Positions 39,794 through 49,017 of a stretch of DNA of 64,000 nucleotides are shown here, one piece after another (position 1 is the stretch's first letter; each line of letters starts with the position of its first letter). Made by a program: the position numbers and the translations under genes. The DNA comes from Alteromonas aestuariivivens (GTDB taxonomy: Bacteria; Pseudomonadota; Gammaproteobacteria; Enterobacterales; Alteromonadaceae), in the NCBI RefSeq assembly GCF_003367475.1, contig NZ_QRHA01000002.1:1-64000 (forward strand), in the 5' to 3' direction. The notes beneath the pieces are model-generated. The model saw nothing but the letters and a program-made list of their open reading frames with translations, was not told the origin of the DNA and did no database searches.

Positions 39794-41134
39794 TTACCCG
39801 GCGCGTTGCTCCAGGCGCACAATGTCTTCTCTGATACTGCGCAAAAACAGCAGGCTGGGCAGGACCATCAGTGCGGTCAGAATGAAGAACAGGCTCCAGT
39901 TCCCGCCCAGCCCGTCGACGATAAAGCCGCTGCCGGAAGCCAGCAGGGTTCGCCCAGCCACACTCAGCGACGCCATCAAGGCATATTGGGTAGCGCTGAA
40001 GGCACGGTTACAAAGCAGTGAAATAAAGGCCACCATGGCAACCGTGCTCCAGGCTGCGGTAAAGCCGTCAACAATCACGGTGGCGGCAAACAGCCATTTA
40101 TCGGGGCCTGCCTCGGCCATCCAGGCAAACATCAGATTACTGCTGGCCATGGCAACACCGGCAATCATCAGCCCGCGATAAATGCCGTAACGAATGTTCA
40201 CCAACCCGCCGATTATGGAAAAGACAATGGTAACCCACCAGTTGAGTAATTTTGACAGCGTGCCGATTTCGCTGTTGGAAAAGCCAATTTCCTTATAGAA
40301 CACAATACTCATGCGGCCAAGGAAGGCTTCTCCAATTTTGAACAGGAAGATAAACAGCAATACGGACAACGCCAGTCGCAGCCCGTTGCGTTGAAAGAAT
40401 TCCCTGAATGGCTCAAACAGAGTAACCAGAATCCAGCTTGATAGTCGTGCCGGCCAGCCTGGAGAAGGATTGTGGCTGAGCGCATGCTGATAACGCTCGA
40501 TGGCCGCCTGATGGATATGCGCCCGATCCACTTCGGGTTCTTTCGCCAGCAGGGTGGCCAATACCAGTGCTCCCATCATGGCGGCAAGAAGCAGGTATAT
40601 GTGAGGCCAGTACCAGCCTGATAAATCTGCCAGAAAGAACGGAATGGCGCCCATACCGCCGTAGCCAGTCCACCAACCGGCGGTGGCCATTGAAGATCCT
40701 GCAGACATTACGTCCTGCTCGTTGGCCTGAATGATGTCAATCCGGTAGGCATCAATAGCAATGTCCTGGGTTGCGGAGCATAACGCAACGCACAGGCCAA
40801 CTACTGCAATGGCATAGAGATTGTCGGTAGCGCTGAGTGTTGACATGACGACGCAACAGGCGGCGATGCAAATCTGCAGGACAAAGATCCATCCACGGCG
40901 CTGGCCGAGGAAAGGCAAACGAATACGGTCAAGCAGCGGAGACCACAGAAAATTGATTGAGTAAACGGCAAAGATGGCACCAAACAAGCCGATGGCGGAG
41001 CGGGACAGGCCCTCATCTTTCAGCCAGGCAGACAGTACCGAACCAATCATTACCCACGGAAAGCCGCTGGAAATGCCGAACAGAAACACGCTTATCAAGC
41101 GGCGATCTTTAAATGAGGATAGGGCCTGTAACAC
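39794..41134 (-). CDS. ampG: AmpG-family muropeptide permease (MFS)
   Basis: 446 residues, about 12 membrane helices. The N-terminal part has the AmpG pattern FLFGISSGFPWVMIGSVLSAWLKDEGLS and YSINFLWSPLLDRI. Imports GlcNAc-anhydroMurNAc peptides from the periplasm for recycling, products of lytic transglycosylases such as Slt in this window. Shorter than E. coli AmpG (491), missing C-terminal helices of no known importance. Family certain; orthology to AmpG itself likely but other AmpG-like paralogues exist. Confidence 0.88.
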   Translation of the reverse strand: MLQALSSFKDRRLISVFLFGISSGFPWVMIGSVLSAWLKDEGLSRSAIGLFGAIFAVYSINFLWSPLLDRIRLPFLGQRRGWIFVLQICIAACCVVMSTLSATDNLYAIAVVGLCVALCSATQDIAIDAYRIDIIQANEQDVMSAGSSMATAGWWTGYGGMGAIPFFLADLSGWYWPHIYLLLAAMMGALVLATLLAKEPEVDRAHIHQAAIERYQHALSHNPSPGWPARLSSWILVTLFEPFREFFQRNGLRLALSVLLFIFLFKIGEAFLGRMSIVFYKEIGFSNSEIGTLSKLLNWWVTIVFSIIGGLVNIRYGIYRGLMIAGVAMASSNLMFAWMAEAGPDKWLFAATVIVDGFTAAWSTVAMVAFISLLCNRAFSATQYALMASLSVAGRTLLASGSGFIVDGLGGNWSLFFILTALMVLPSLLFLRSIREDIVRLEQRAG

Positions 41135-41211
41135 TGTCTGACTAATTTAACGGGATAACGTGGTGGCTATTGGATCATGGTTTGGGGAGTGGTGCAACTA
41201 TGGCAGGCCGA

Positions 41212-41541
41212 TTAGGGGCGGATCCCTATGCAGTCGATAGGGCAAAAGCCCTTGCCTTCGAGAAACAGCATGCAGTTGGCGAGTTCTTCAACCAGGTAGG
41301 TATCGTACATGAGCTTGTCTTCAGACCAGAAGTGGATCTGGTGTAACAGGTGCCAGAACACCCGCTCTTTCTGGGAATACGGCTGAGCCATGCTGTACCG
41401 CACCTGGCCCCACTCTTCCATGGTATCCCAGAAGAAGAGTTCGAGCTCACTGTGCGCGATGTCCCCTTGCCAAAATGCACGGAGATAGAAGCACAACTGC
41501 CTTGCCTTGCTATTGATAAATGTGTTGACCTTCACCAACAT
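41212..41541 (-). CDS. Conserved-looking hypothetical protein
   Basis: 109 residues, rich in Trp, Phe and Tyr with a compact, mostly helical pattern (FYLRAFWQGDIAHSELELFFWDTMEEW... ERVFWHLLHQIHFW). No signal peptide or membrane helix. I cannot name a family. The composition is that of a folded protein rather than a chance frame, and it lies on the same strand just before the AmpG-like gene. The ribosome-binding site is weak. Confidence 0.7.
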   Translation of the reverse strand: MLVKVNTFINSKARQLCFYLRAFWQGDIAHSELELFFWDTMEEWGQVRYSMAQPYSQKERVFWHLLHQIHFWSEDKLMYDTYLVEELANCMLFLEGKGFCPIDCIGIRP

Positions 41542-41711
41542 ACTGTTAAAGGATAATGAGAGTTAATTTCAATTATAGCCATAAGTTTTCCAATTTCCTG
41601 CTATTGCATGACTTAACAATCAGCGCTCTGAAAAACCTTATAAAAAAGTACCAGATTGTAAACCATCGCATACTCAAAAGAATGCTGCAAGTCTCCTGCC
41701 TTGAACAGGAT

Positions 41712-42545
41712 TTACCAGCCCAGATACCGGATCCAGCCGTAAATTTCCTTACTCAGCCAGTTAGACAGCGGTGAGGAAAAACCATCCAGGCTTGCGACCG
41801 GAAGGCCATTATCCTGCACCGTTCGCTGGCGGTAGTGCAGTTTCAGAGCACGCTTGGCAGCCAGTTGCCTGGGCCTGGCGGTTTGGGATTCCCAGTGATT
41901 CATGCGGGTCAGGCGCAAATCCAGTACCGGGTATTCGGTGTTTGCCAGCATGTCACTGATTTCCTGATTTACCTTCTGCTCCGGCCAGTATGGGGCAATG
42001 GTAACCAGAGAATCCGGTACCGGGACCTCAGCGTTTTTGCTCAGTGCGAGATACTGGGTGGCGGTCATGCCTTGGGTGATAAGTACTTTGAGGCCGTGTA
42101 CGCTATTGGACTGCTCAAACAATGCCTTCAGCAGGGCTCTGAGTTGCTCCTGACTGCCCTCATAGTTAACCCAGGATTGAAGCTGGCTGGCAGACGAAGA
42201 TGCAATGGAGGCATTGACCGGCTCCGGGTGAGCAATGGAGAGTGGTAACACCACTATGCGGGTGTGCCAGCCCCATTCGTTCATGCGCCTTGCAAGCTGA
42301 AGTGCCGCGCTCAGAGTTAATCCCTGATAGCCGTTGTCGACCAGCATCATGGCGACGCCGCGGGACAGAACTGCGTCGGCAGGGTGGCTGATGACCGGGA
42401 TTTCAGTGTTGCCCAGATTCAGAGATGTGAGCTGGGAAGGCTCGAATTGCCGGCCAATGTCTGCCCACACATCATTGCCCCGCGCAACACCTTCAAAGCT
42501 GAGCAGAGACATCACAGCCAGACACAGTGGCAGCAGTTGGCGCAT
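41712..42545 (-). CDS. DUF3530 family periplasmic alpha/beta-hydrolase-like protein
   Basis: About 277 residues with a signal peptide (QLLPLCLAVMSLLSFEGVARG). The chosen ATG has AAAGG 9 bp upstream; an ATG three codons earlier abuts it. DUF3530-like features: an early block on PADAVLSRGVAMMLVDNGYQGLTLSAALQLARRMNEWGW (read as hydrolase core helices) and a middle segment LKVLITQGMTATQYL. The nucleophile is not in a clear GxSxG motif, so catalytic activity is doubtful. Function unknown. Confidence 0.75.
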   Translation of the reverse strand: MRQLLPLCLAVMSLLSFEGVARGNDVWADIGRQFEPSQLTSLNLGNTEIPVISHPADAVLSRGVAMMLVDNGYQGLTLSAALQLARRMNEWGWHTRIVVLPLSIAHPEPVNASIASSSASQLQSWVNYEGSQEQLRALLKALFEQSNSVHGLKVLITQGMTATQYLALSKNAEVPVPDSLVTIAPYWPEQKVNQEISDMLANTEYPVLDLRLTRMNHWESQTARPRQLAAKRALKLHYRQRTVQDNGLPVASLDGFSSPLSNWLSKEIYGWIRYLGW

Positions 42546-42602
42546 GGCAGTCATCCTTTAAACACAATCTATGGCTCTTTATCGGCGGTCTGCCGGAAAA
42601 AG

Positions 42603-43304
42603 TTAGTCCTGGGGTACAAGCATGGGCTCAGGGGAATAACTGGCAAAGGGTATAGGCGCAACAAAACGGCACCACCGGTTGCTAACGGGGTGTCTTATTA
42701 CCAGGCTCTCTGCGTGCAGTTGCAACCGCTGAGCTGCGGCAAGGGCCTGCTCATGGGCGTAGAGTCGGTCTCCCAGAATAGGATGTCCAAGCGCCAGCAT
42801 GTGGACCCTGAGCTGATGTGAACGGCCGGTAACCGGATACAGTGCAACCAGCGTTTCTGCGGCTGATGTGGATACAGCCTGGTAGCGCGTGAGTGCAGGT
42901 TTGCCATGCTCGAAGTCGACCTTTTGTTTTGGCCGGTTAGGCCAATCACAAATTAGGGGTAAATCAACCTCGCCTTCGAGATTGCCCAATTGCCCATACA
43001 CTCTGGCAAAATAGCGTTTTTGTGTTTGCCGGGTCTCAAACTGGCGGGACAGATGGCGGTGGCTGGCTTTGTTCATCGCCATTACCATCACGCCGGAAGT
43101 GGCCATGTCCAGGCGGTGCACGACCGTGGCGGTGGGAAATACAGACTGCACCCGGCTGATAAGGGAGTCCCGGTGCTCCGGCGCTTTACCTGGCACACTG
43201 AGTAATCCACTGGGTTTGTTGGTCACCACCAGATCGTCGTCCTGATAAAGCAGTTCGAGGTACGGTGTGGTAGGTGGCCGGTATACAAATGCCGGGTTCG
43301 CCAT
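42603..43304 (-). CDS. rluA: RluA-family dual-specificity pseudouridine synthase
   Basis: 233 residues. The catalytic aspartate is in VVHRLDMATSG; other family blocks are LVVTNKPSGLLSVPG and LYPVTGRSHQLRVHM. RluA modifies U746 of 23S rRNA and U32 of some tRNAs. Its ATG overlaps the rapA stop codon; the rapA-rluA pairing is also seen in E. coli, which supports RluA over RluC/D. Confidence 0.93.
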   Translation of the reverse strand: MANPAFVYRPPTTPYLELLYQDDDLVVTNKPSGLLSVPGKAPEHRDSLISRVQSVFPTATVVHRLDMATSGVMVMAMNKASHRHLSRQFETRQTQKRYFARVYGQLGNLEGEVDLPLICDWPNRPKQKVDFEHGKPALTRYQAVSTSAAETLVALYPVTGRSHQLRVHMLALGHPILGDRLYAHEQALAAAQRLQLHAESLVIRHPVSNRWCRFVAPIPFASYSPEPMLVPQD

Positions 43305-46126
43305 TACGGGTTATTTACCACAATGCGCAAGGCATCCAGCTGAACATCGGCGTGTTTGAGCGCATTGTCCAAAGCCCGCATTTGATTTTCTATGTACTCA
43401 ATTTCACTGTCGCGAACGGCTGGGTTTGACTGCTTCAAATCTACCAGGCGCTGCACTTCACGGCCGAGTGTTGCTTGCATGGTTTCGATGGCATCATGCA
43501 GGATTTGATTGGCCTCGCTGTGGGCCTTTTTGCCGGCAATTTCGATTTGTTTGCTTACGGCGGGCTGCAGGGCTTTTATCAGTTGCTGGGCCATTTTGCG
43601 TCCGACCGGGCGTTTTATATCAAACTCCAGGTCTACGGCCTGGCCTTGGGCGTCCAGGCAGATGCGAATTGGCGTTTGCGGCAAAAACCGGCCCGGCTGA
43701 AGTTTGGCCGGCGCCTTGGCTGTCAGCACAAACAGGGCTTCGAGCCAGTACGCGCCTGTAGGTAAACTGGGCTCGGCAATAAATCCCACACTGCTCTTGC
43801 CCAGTACGTCAGTCAGTACCATGTCCATGGCGTGGTGGACCAGCGGATGATCCCAGCTCAGGAAATGAACGTGTTCTAACGTAGTGGCAATACGGCGTCG
43901 GTAAGTGACAGTCATGCCCTCAGGATCCAGCCCTGGTAGCTGGCTGACCATGGACTCGGTCGGGCGCAGGATAAAACAGTCATTGCCTTTTTCTTCCTGC
44001 TGAACGCCGATGGCGTCGAGCAAACGCCCCATAAAACGTGACAGAGCCAAATCACTATCCTGCGCGATAATGGCTTCAATCAGTGCGTCAACTTTGCCCT
44101 CGCCAGAGGCATTCAGCTCAAGCAGACGGTCGCGGCCTTCTTCCAGCTGTGCTTTCAGTTGCTGGTTAAGGCGCTGGCTGGTTTCTACCAGCGCTTCCTT
44201 GTGCGCTGGTTCGTCTGGCTTCATGCAGGCACCAATCAGCAAAGGTTTTACCGTTTCAAATACACCCGAGCCGGTTGGGCAGGTCTGGCTGAACGCATCC
44301 AAACCCTGATGATACCAGTCATGCAGCACCGACTGTGCGCTGCCCTTAAGATAGGGAACATGGATCTGAATGTCTTTGGTTTGGCCGATGCGGTCGAGCC
44401 TACCGATGCGTTGTTCGAGCAAGTCCGGGGTAACCGGAAGATCGAAAAGAACCAGATGGTGGGCAAACTGGAAGTTTCGCCCTTCACTGCCTATCTCGCT
44501 GCAAAGCAGTATCTGCGCACCTTCCTCCGGGTCGGAAAAATAATGTGCGGCCTTGTCCCGCTCAACGATGCTCATGCCTTCGTGAAACACGCTGTGGCGG
44601 ATACCGGACCGCTGGCGAATCACTTCGCCAAGTTGTTGGGCGGTAACGGCGCTGGCACAAATCAACAATACTTTTTCAGGCTTTACCGAAGGCAGGAATT
44701 CCAGCAGCCAGTTGACCCGTGGGTCAATGTCACACCAGCGGTTGACCAGAGCACTCTGACGCTCCGGGTACAACGCCAGTGTCAGGTCGTCACCGCCAAC
44801 CACACACTGGTGTTCTTCAGGCAGGTCCTGAGGGTAACTGTGCAATTCCCGTTTGGGGAAACCGGCAATACCGGCCCGGCGGTTACGGAACAGCAAACGA
44901 CCGGTGCCATGACTGTCAATTAACTGGTGTAAAAGTGTGTCCTTGGCTTCCCGCTCGTCAAGCGCCTCATTGCGCGCCATAACCTCCGGCGCCAGACGTT
45001 GAAGCTCCTTGACTTGCCGGGCGTTCAGTGGTGCATCGGACAGCAGCGGGGCCACGGCGTCTGCCAGTTGGCTGTATCTTTGCTCTTCTTCCAGAAAGGT
45101 TTCGTAGTGGTAAAAACGGTCCGGGTCGAGCAGCCGCAAACGGGCAAAATGGCTTTCATGGCCGAGCTGATCCGGGGTGGCCGTCAGCAAAAGCACTCCG
45201 GGAACACTGCCGGCAAGCTGTTCAACCAGCAGATACTCTTCGGAGGGTTGCTCAGCAGACCAGGCCAAATGGTGCGCTTCATCCACTACCATCAAATCCC
45301 ACCCGGCACTCAGTGCCTGCTGATGCCTTTTGGGATGCTGCTTCAGAAAGTCAATGCTGCACAGTACCAGCTGTTCGGTCTCGAACGGGTTGTCACCGGA
45401 GTCATCCAGCGCATCGCAGCGGCTTTCATCGAAGATCGCGAAGGCCAGATTGACCCGTCTGAGCATTTCAACCAGCCACTGATGCACCAGAGAGTCGGGA
45501 ACCAGTATCAACACCCGCTGGGCTCGCCCGGTACGGATTTGCTGGTGGATGATGAGTGCGGCTTCGATGGTTTTGCCCAGGCCCACTTCATCGGCCAGCA
45601 ACACTCTGGGTTCATGACGGCGGCCAACTTCAGCGGCAATGTGCAACTGATGGGGAATAAGTTCAATACGCGCGCCAGCCATTCCAATGGTGGATGAGCG
45701 GAAATATCCGTGTTGATGGCGTAGTGCATTAAGCCTTAAATCAAACCATTTGGGCGAATCAAGCTGGAAATTGAACAGTCTCTGTTCTGGCTGATTGAGA
45801 CGAATTTGATGATCCAGCAAGGTTTCAGGCAAGCGGGCATTGGCTTTGGTGTCTTCCCTCAACCCATGGTAAACCAGCACGCCCTGCGTCTCCTCTACCT
45901 GGGATACGGTAAGTGACCAGCCGTCCTGGGACTGGATGGTATCACCTTCAGCAAACACCAGGCGGGTCAAAGGAGCGTCTTTCTTGGTGTATATGCGGGC
46001 GTCGCCAGTGGCAGGAAAGAGGATTTCAACGGACCGGAAGTCCACCTGAATTACTGCGCCAAGACCCAATTCAGATTCGGTATTACTGAGCCAGCGCTGG
46101 CCGACGGAAAATTCTTCTGCACTCAT
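43304..46126 (-). CDS. rapA: RNA polymerase-associated protein RapA (Swi2/Snf2 ATPase)
   Basis: 940 residues (E. coli 968). Recycles RNA polymerase from post-termination complexes. Two N-terminal Tudor-like domains (FSVGQRWLSNTESELGLG...), Walker A DEVGLGKT at 179-186, DEAH box VVDEAHHL at about 280, helicase motifs in lobe 2 (SEGRNFQFAHHLVLFDLP, RIGRLDRIGQ), and the RapA C-terminal domain. The 433-bp gap to divergent phoH shows no gene, tRNA or convincing promoter to me. Confidence 0.96.
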   Translation of the reverse strand: MSAEEFSVGQRWLSNTESELGLGAVIQVDFRSVEILFPATGDARIYTKKDAPLTRLVFAEGDTIQSQDGWSLTVSQVEETQGVLVYHGLREDTKANARLPETLLDHQIRLNQPEQRLFNFQLDSPKWFDLRLNALRHQHGYFRSSTIGMAGARIELIPHQLHIAAEVGRRHEPRVLLADEVGLGKTIEAALIIHQQIRTGRAQRVLILVPDSLVHQWLVEMLRRVNLAFAIFDESRCDALDDSGDNPFETEQLVLCSIDFLKQHPKRHQQALSAGWDLMVVDEAHHLAWSAEQPSEEYLLVEQLAGSVPGVLLLTATPDQLGHESHFARLRLLDPDRFYHYETFLEEEQRYSQLADAVAPLLSDAPLNARQVKELQRLAPEVMARNEALDEREAKDTLLHQLIDSHGTGRLLFRNRRAGIAGFPKRELHSYPQDLPEEHQCVVGGDDLTLALYPERQSALVNRWCDIDPRVNWLLEFLPSVKPEKVLLICASAVTAQQLGEVIRQRSGIRHSVFHEGMSIVERDKAAHYFSDPEEGAQILLCSEIGSEGRNFQFAHHLVLFDLPVTPDLLEQRIGRLDRIGQTKDIQIHVPYLKGSAQSVLHDWYHQGLDAFSQTCPTGSGVFETVKPLLIGACMKPDEPAHKEALVETSQRLNQQLKAQLEEGRDRLLELNASGEGKVDALIEAIIAQDSDLALSRFMGRLLDAIGVQQEEKGNDCFILRPTESMVSQLPGLDPEGMTVTYRRRIATTLEHVHFLSWDHPLVHHAMDMVLTDVLGKSSVGFIAEPSLPTGAYWLEALFVLTAKAPAKLQPGRFLPQTPIRICLDAQGQAVDLEFDIKRPVGRKMAQQLIKALQPAVSKQIEIAGKKAHSEANQILHDAIETMQATLGREVQRLVDLKQSNPAVRDSEIEYIENQMRALDNALKHADVQLDALRIVVNNP

Positions 46127-46559
46127 AGTGACATTGCCGTGATGTTGCTAATGATCGAGGGGGCGCTATTGTACTGACAGCATGCCCCTGAATAAAGCGC
46201 TTACTGCCCTGAAACCCCGACTGTTTTCATATGTGGCGGGTGTTTGAGCAAGTTTAGCACAACCCCGTGGGTAAGCGATTGGGATACCATCAGGCAGGCA
46301 ACTGCCCTCTGATGCTCTTTGAGGTCAGATGAGTTGTGTTGGCAGTGACCAATACAGAGACTTCCTCAGCATATAGCGGTTTTGTCATCAATTTTGAAAA
46401 AAAGGAAGTGCGCGTCAGCTAAAACTGGATTATGGTGGAATTGAAAGTCGACGCGACATGGAGTGGATCGTCCGTCTTGACCGGTTACAGCTCCTGAGCG
46501 CGACTGTTGATAGCACGTCAGCAGTAAGGCGGGCTCGGTTTAAATTACTGGAGCGACGG

Positions 46560-47957
46560 ATGCCAAGACAAAAATCCAGCGATACTAAAATATACGTTTT
46601 AGATACCAACATCCTGCTACACGAACCCCACGCATTTCTCTCCTTCAAAGAAAACGATGTTGTTGTTCCCATGACCGTTCTTGAAGAACTCGACTACATC
46701 AAAGACAGCAAGAAAGACGTTGCCAGGGATGCCCGGGTGGCCATTCGGGCGATGGAAGATTTGCTCCACGATGCCACCCCGGAAGACATGCTTGCCGGCG
46801 TTTCCATGGAAGGCATGGGGGCCGGGGAAACCAAACCCACTGGCTGTCTGTCGATTTTCAGCGATATGAACATGGCGGAGTCGCAACAGATTTTCACCAT
46901 CAATGAAAACGACAACCGCATCATCAATGTGGCGTTGCATCTACAAAAAACGTACGCCCCCCAGCAGGTGGTACTGGTTACCAAAGATCTGAACATGCGC
47001 CTCAAGGCTAAAGGCGCGGGGCTGGCCCATGTTGAGGATTACCGAACCGACCAGTTGATTAGCGACATCAAATACCTGTCCAAGGGTTACTATCGATTTG
47101 AAGGCAATTTCTGGGAACAGATAAAGGCAGTTGACAGTCGCACCGAGGGGCGGGATACCATTCACACCCTCGCGCGCTCAGTATTGCCCGACGCTTACAT
47201 CAATGAGTTTTTACTGGACGAGGGCAAGCAGTTTGCCGGCCTGGTTGAATCGCTTAATTCTGACACCATCGAGGTGCTGGATTTGGGCTATGAACGCATG
47301 ATGGGCCGCCATGCCTGGGGGATCACGCCGAAAAATATTGGTCAGGCCATGGCGTTACACGCGTTGCTCGACCCCCATATTGATCTTGTCATTCTTACCG
47401 GGCCTGCGGGCAGTGGTAAAACCCTGCTGGCGCTGGCTGCAGCGCTGGAGATGGTAGTTGAAAAGAACATGTACGACAAAATCATAGTGACCCGCAGTAC
47501 ACCGGAAATTGCCGAATCGATTGGCTTTTTACCTGGAACTGAGGAAGAGAAGATGGCGCCGTGGTTGGCAGCTATTACCGATTCTCTTGAAGTGCTGCAC
47601 AAGCACGATGAGAATACCAAGGGTTCTATGAGTTACATTATGGAAAAAGCCAACATCCAGTTCAAATCGGTGAACTTTATGCGTGGCCGGAGTATCCAGA
47701 ATTCCATTGTGATCCTGGATGAATCACAGAACCTGACTGCTTCCCAACTGAAAACCATCATTACCCGTTGCGGTGAAGGCACCAAACTGATTGTGGGTGG
47801 AAACCTGGCACAGATCGACAGCAATTACCTCAGTGCAGTAACTTCCGGTTTGACCTATCTGGTGGAAAAGTTCAAAAACTTCTCCGGCAGCGCCACCATC
47901 AACCTCGATGGAGTAGTGCGCTCCCGCCTGGCGGAGTTTGCCGAAGAACAGCTTTAA
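46560..47957 (+). CDS. PIN-PhoH family ribonuclease/ATPase (YlaK/PhoH2 type)
   Basis: 465 residues from the ATG behind CTGGAG; the frame is open 34 codons further up without support. N-terminal PIN (VapC-like) nuclease domain with acidic residues in VLDTNILLHEP, EELDYIKD and INENDNRIINVAL; C-terminal PhoH P-loop domain with TGPAGSGKTLLALAAALE at about 278-295, VILDESQNLT, and VRSRLAEFAEE. Homologues are RNA-unwinding ribonucleases. This is the fusion type, not the short PhoH found near ybeY. Confidence 0.92.
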   Translation: MPRQKSSDTKIYVLDTNILLHEPHAFLSFKENDVVVPMTVLEELDYIKDSKKDVARDARVAIRAMEDLLHDATPEDMLAGVSMEGMGAGETKPTGCLSIFSDMNMAESQQIFTINENDNRIINVALHLQKTYAPQQVVLVTKDLNMRLKAKGAGLAHVEDYRTDQLISDIKYLSKGYYRFEGNFWEQIKAVDSRTEGRDTIHTLARSVLPDAYINEFLLDEGKQFAGLVESLNSDTIEVLDLGYERMMGRHAWGITPKNIGQAMALHALLDPHIDLVILTGPAGSGKTLLALAAALEMVVEKNMYDKIIVTRSTPEIAESIGFLPGTEEEKMAPWLAAITDSLEVLHKHDENTKGSMSYIMEKANIQFKSVNFMRGRSIQNSIVILDESQNLTASQLKTIITRCGEGTKLIVGGNLAQIDSNYLSAVTSGLTYLVEKFKNFSGSATINLDGVVRSRLAEFAEEQL

Positions 47958-47973
47958 TCCAGCGCAAAAAGAT

Positions 47974-47994
47974 AAGGGCCTCACAGGCCCTTTT
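47974..47994. terminator. Terminator after the PIN-PhoH gene
   Basis: AAGGGCCT-cac-AGGCCCTT stem followed by TTTT; in the reverse direction ATC then five T. It lies between the convergent phoH-type and transglutaminase-like genes. Confidence 0.8.
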
Positions 47995-48016
47995 GCGTAT
48001 GAACTTCAATCCACGT

Positions 48017-48967
48017 TCAGGGAATTTTCTCCACCGTATATTGCCCGGTTGTCAGCGCAGGTAGCGAGCTTTGAGCCACTTGCCCGGCTGGCAGCAGGTT
48101 TGGGCCGGTGGGCTCCATTAACACGTAGCGGGTACCGTTCCATTCAATGGTCTGATCCTCAGCTTTTGGGGGGAGTGCGATGCCAAGCAGTGCGTGGCTG
48201 GGCAGCAACACCAGAACCATCGGTGTACTGGGCAAAAAAGCACGCCCTATGGAAGCGGTAAGTACCGACTTACTATCGCAGTCACCTTTGTTATTCAGCA
48301 ACAGCGCAACAGGCGGCAGAAAACCGGCACCGTTTGAACCGTTGCGATCATCAAGCGGATCGTAGGGAATACTTTGTGCCCAGCTCAGGACCAGATTAAA
48401 GTAATCGCGAGCGCCCGACTGGGGGGGGAGTTGTTCGTAAAAGGCCTGGGACGCGGGAATGAGTAACGGTGTGCTCAGGCTAATGAAGCGAATATGATCC
48501 GGTTTTACTGCCTGCTGGTTCAGCGGGGTTGTATAGGGAACGTAATACCGATCCTGAAGGTAAGTCTGGTAGGCCTTTTCCTTGACCGCAAGTAGCTCCT
48601 GCTGGATGTCATTGAGTTGCTGCTGATTGCGGCCCTCAACATTTACCTCAATGGCTTCTCCCCGCTGGCGTATAGTGATGCGCGCATCCCGGGGGTCGAA
48701 CTGGCGGGCAACTTTGAGCATTTCTACCGTGACATGGCGCTGTGCAAGAGACGCCTGATAGTGGCTCAACTGAAGTGGCGTGGCATCAATACTTTCGTGT
48801 GGCAGGTTAAATTCAAGGTGGTGGGAGTGCAGGCTGGCATCCAGCCAGTGGTAGGCAAACTGTTGCCCATGCTGAGCAGTCTGTGTCTGGAAGGTTAACT
48901 GTTCCGCCTGGCTAATCGCACAGAAAGCCGCACACAGCAGTATTATAGACCCGCCAATTCGCCGCAA
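48017..48967 (-). CDS. Periplasmic transglutaminase-like cysteine protease homologue
   Basis: About 316 residues, signal peptide IILLCAAFCAISQAE. The C-terminal half has the transglutaminase-core triad: Cys in NKGDCDSKSV, His in LPSHALLGI and an acidic residue in YVLMEPTGP. It could be a peptidase, amidase or cross-linker; the specific substrate is unknown. Start appears to be TTG with AGGA 9 bp upstream, as no ATG is available. Carries a run of eight C in the coding strand (48421-48428), within LPPQ. Confidence 0.75.
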   Translation of the reverse strand: MRRIGGSIILLCAAFCAISQAEQLTFQTQTAQHGQQFAYHWLDASLHSHHLEFNLPHESIDATPLQLSHYQASLAQRHVTVEMLKVARQFDPRDARITIRQRGEAIEVNVEGRNQQQLNDIQQELLAVKEKAYQTYLQDRYYVPYTTPLNQQAVKPDHIRFISLSTPLLIPASQAFYEQLPPQSGARDYFNLVLSWAQSIPYDPLDDRNGSNGAGFLPPVALLLNNKGDCDSKSVLTASIGRAFLPSTPMVLVLLPSHALLGIALPPKAEDQTIEWNGTRYVLMEPTGPNLLPAGQVAQSSLPALTTGQYTVEKIP

Positions 48968-49017
48968 ATTGATACATCCTGTTGGGCAATTTCGTTCATT
49001 ATGTGCCAGTTATTGGC

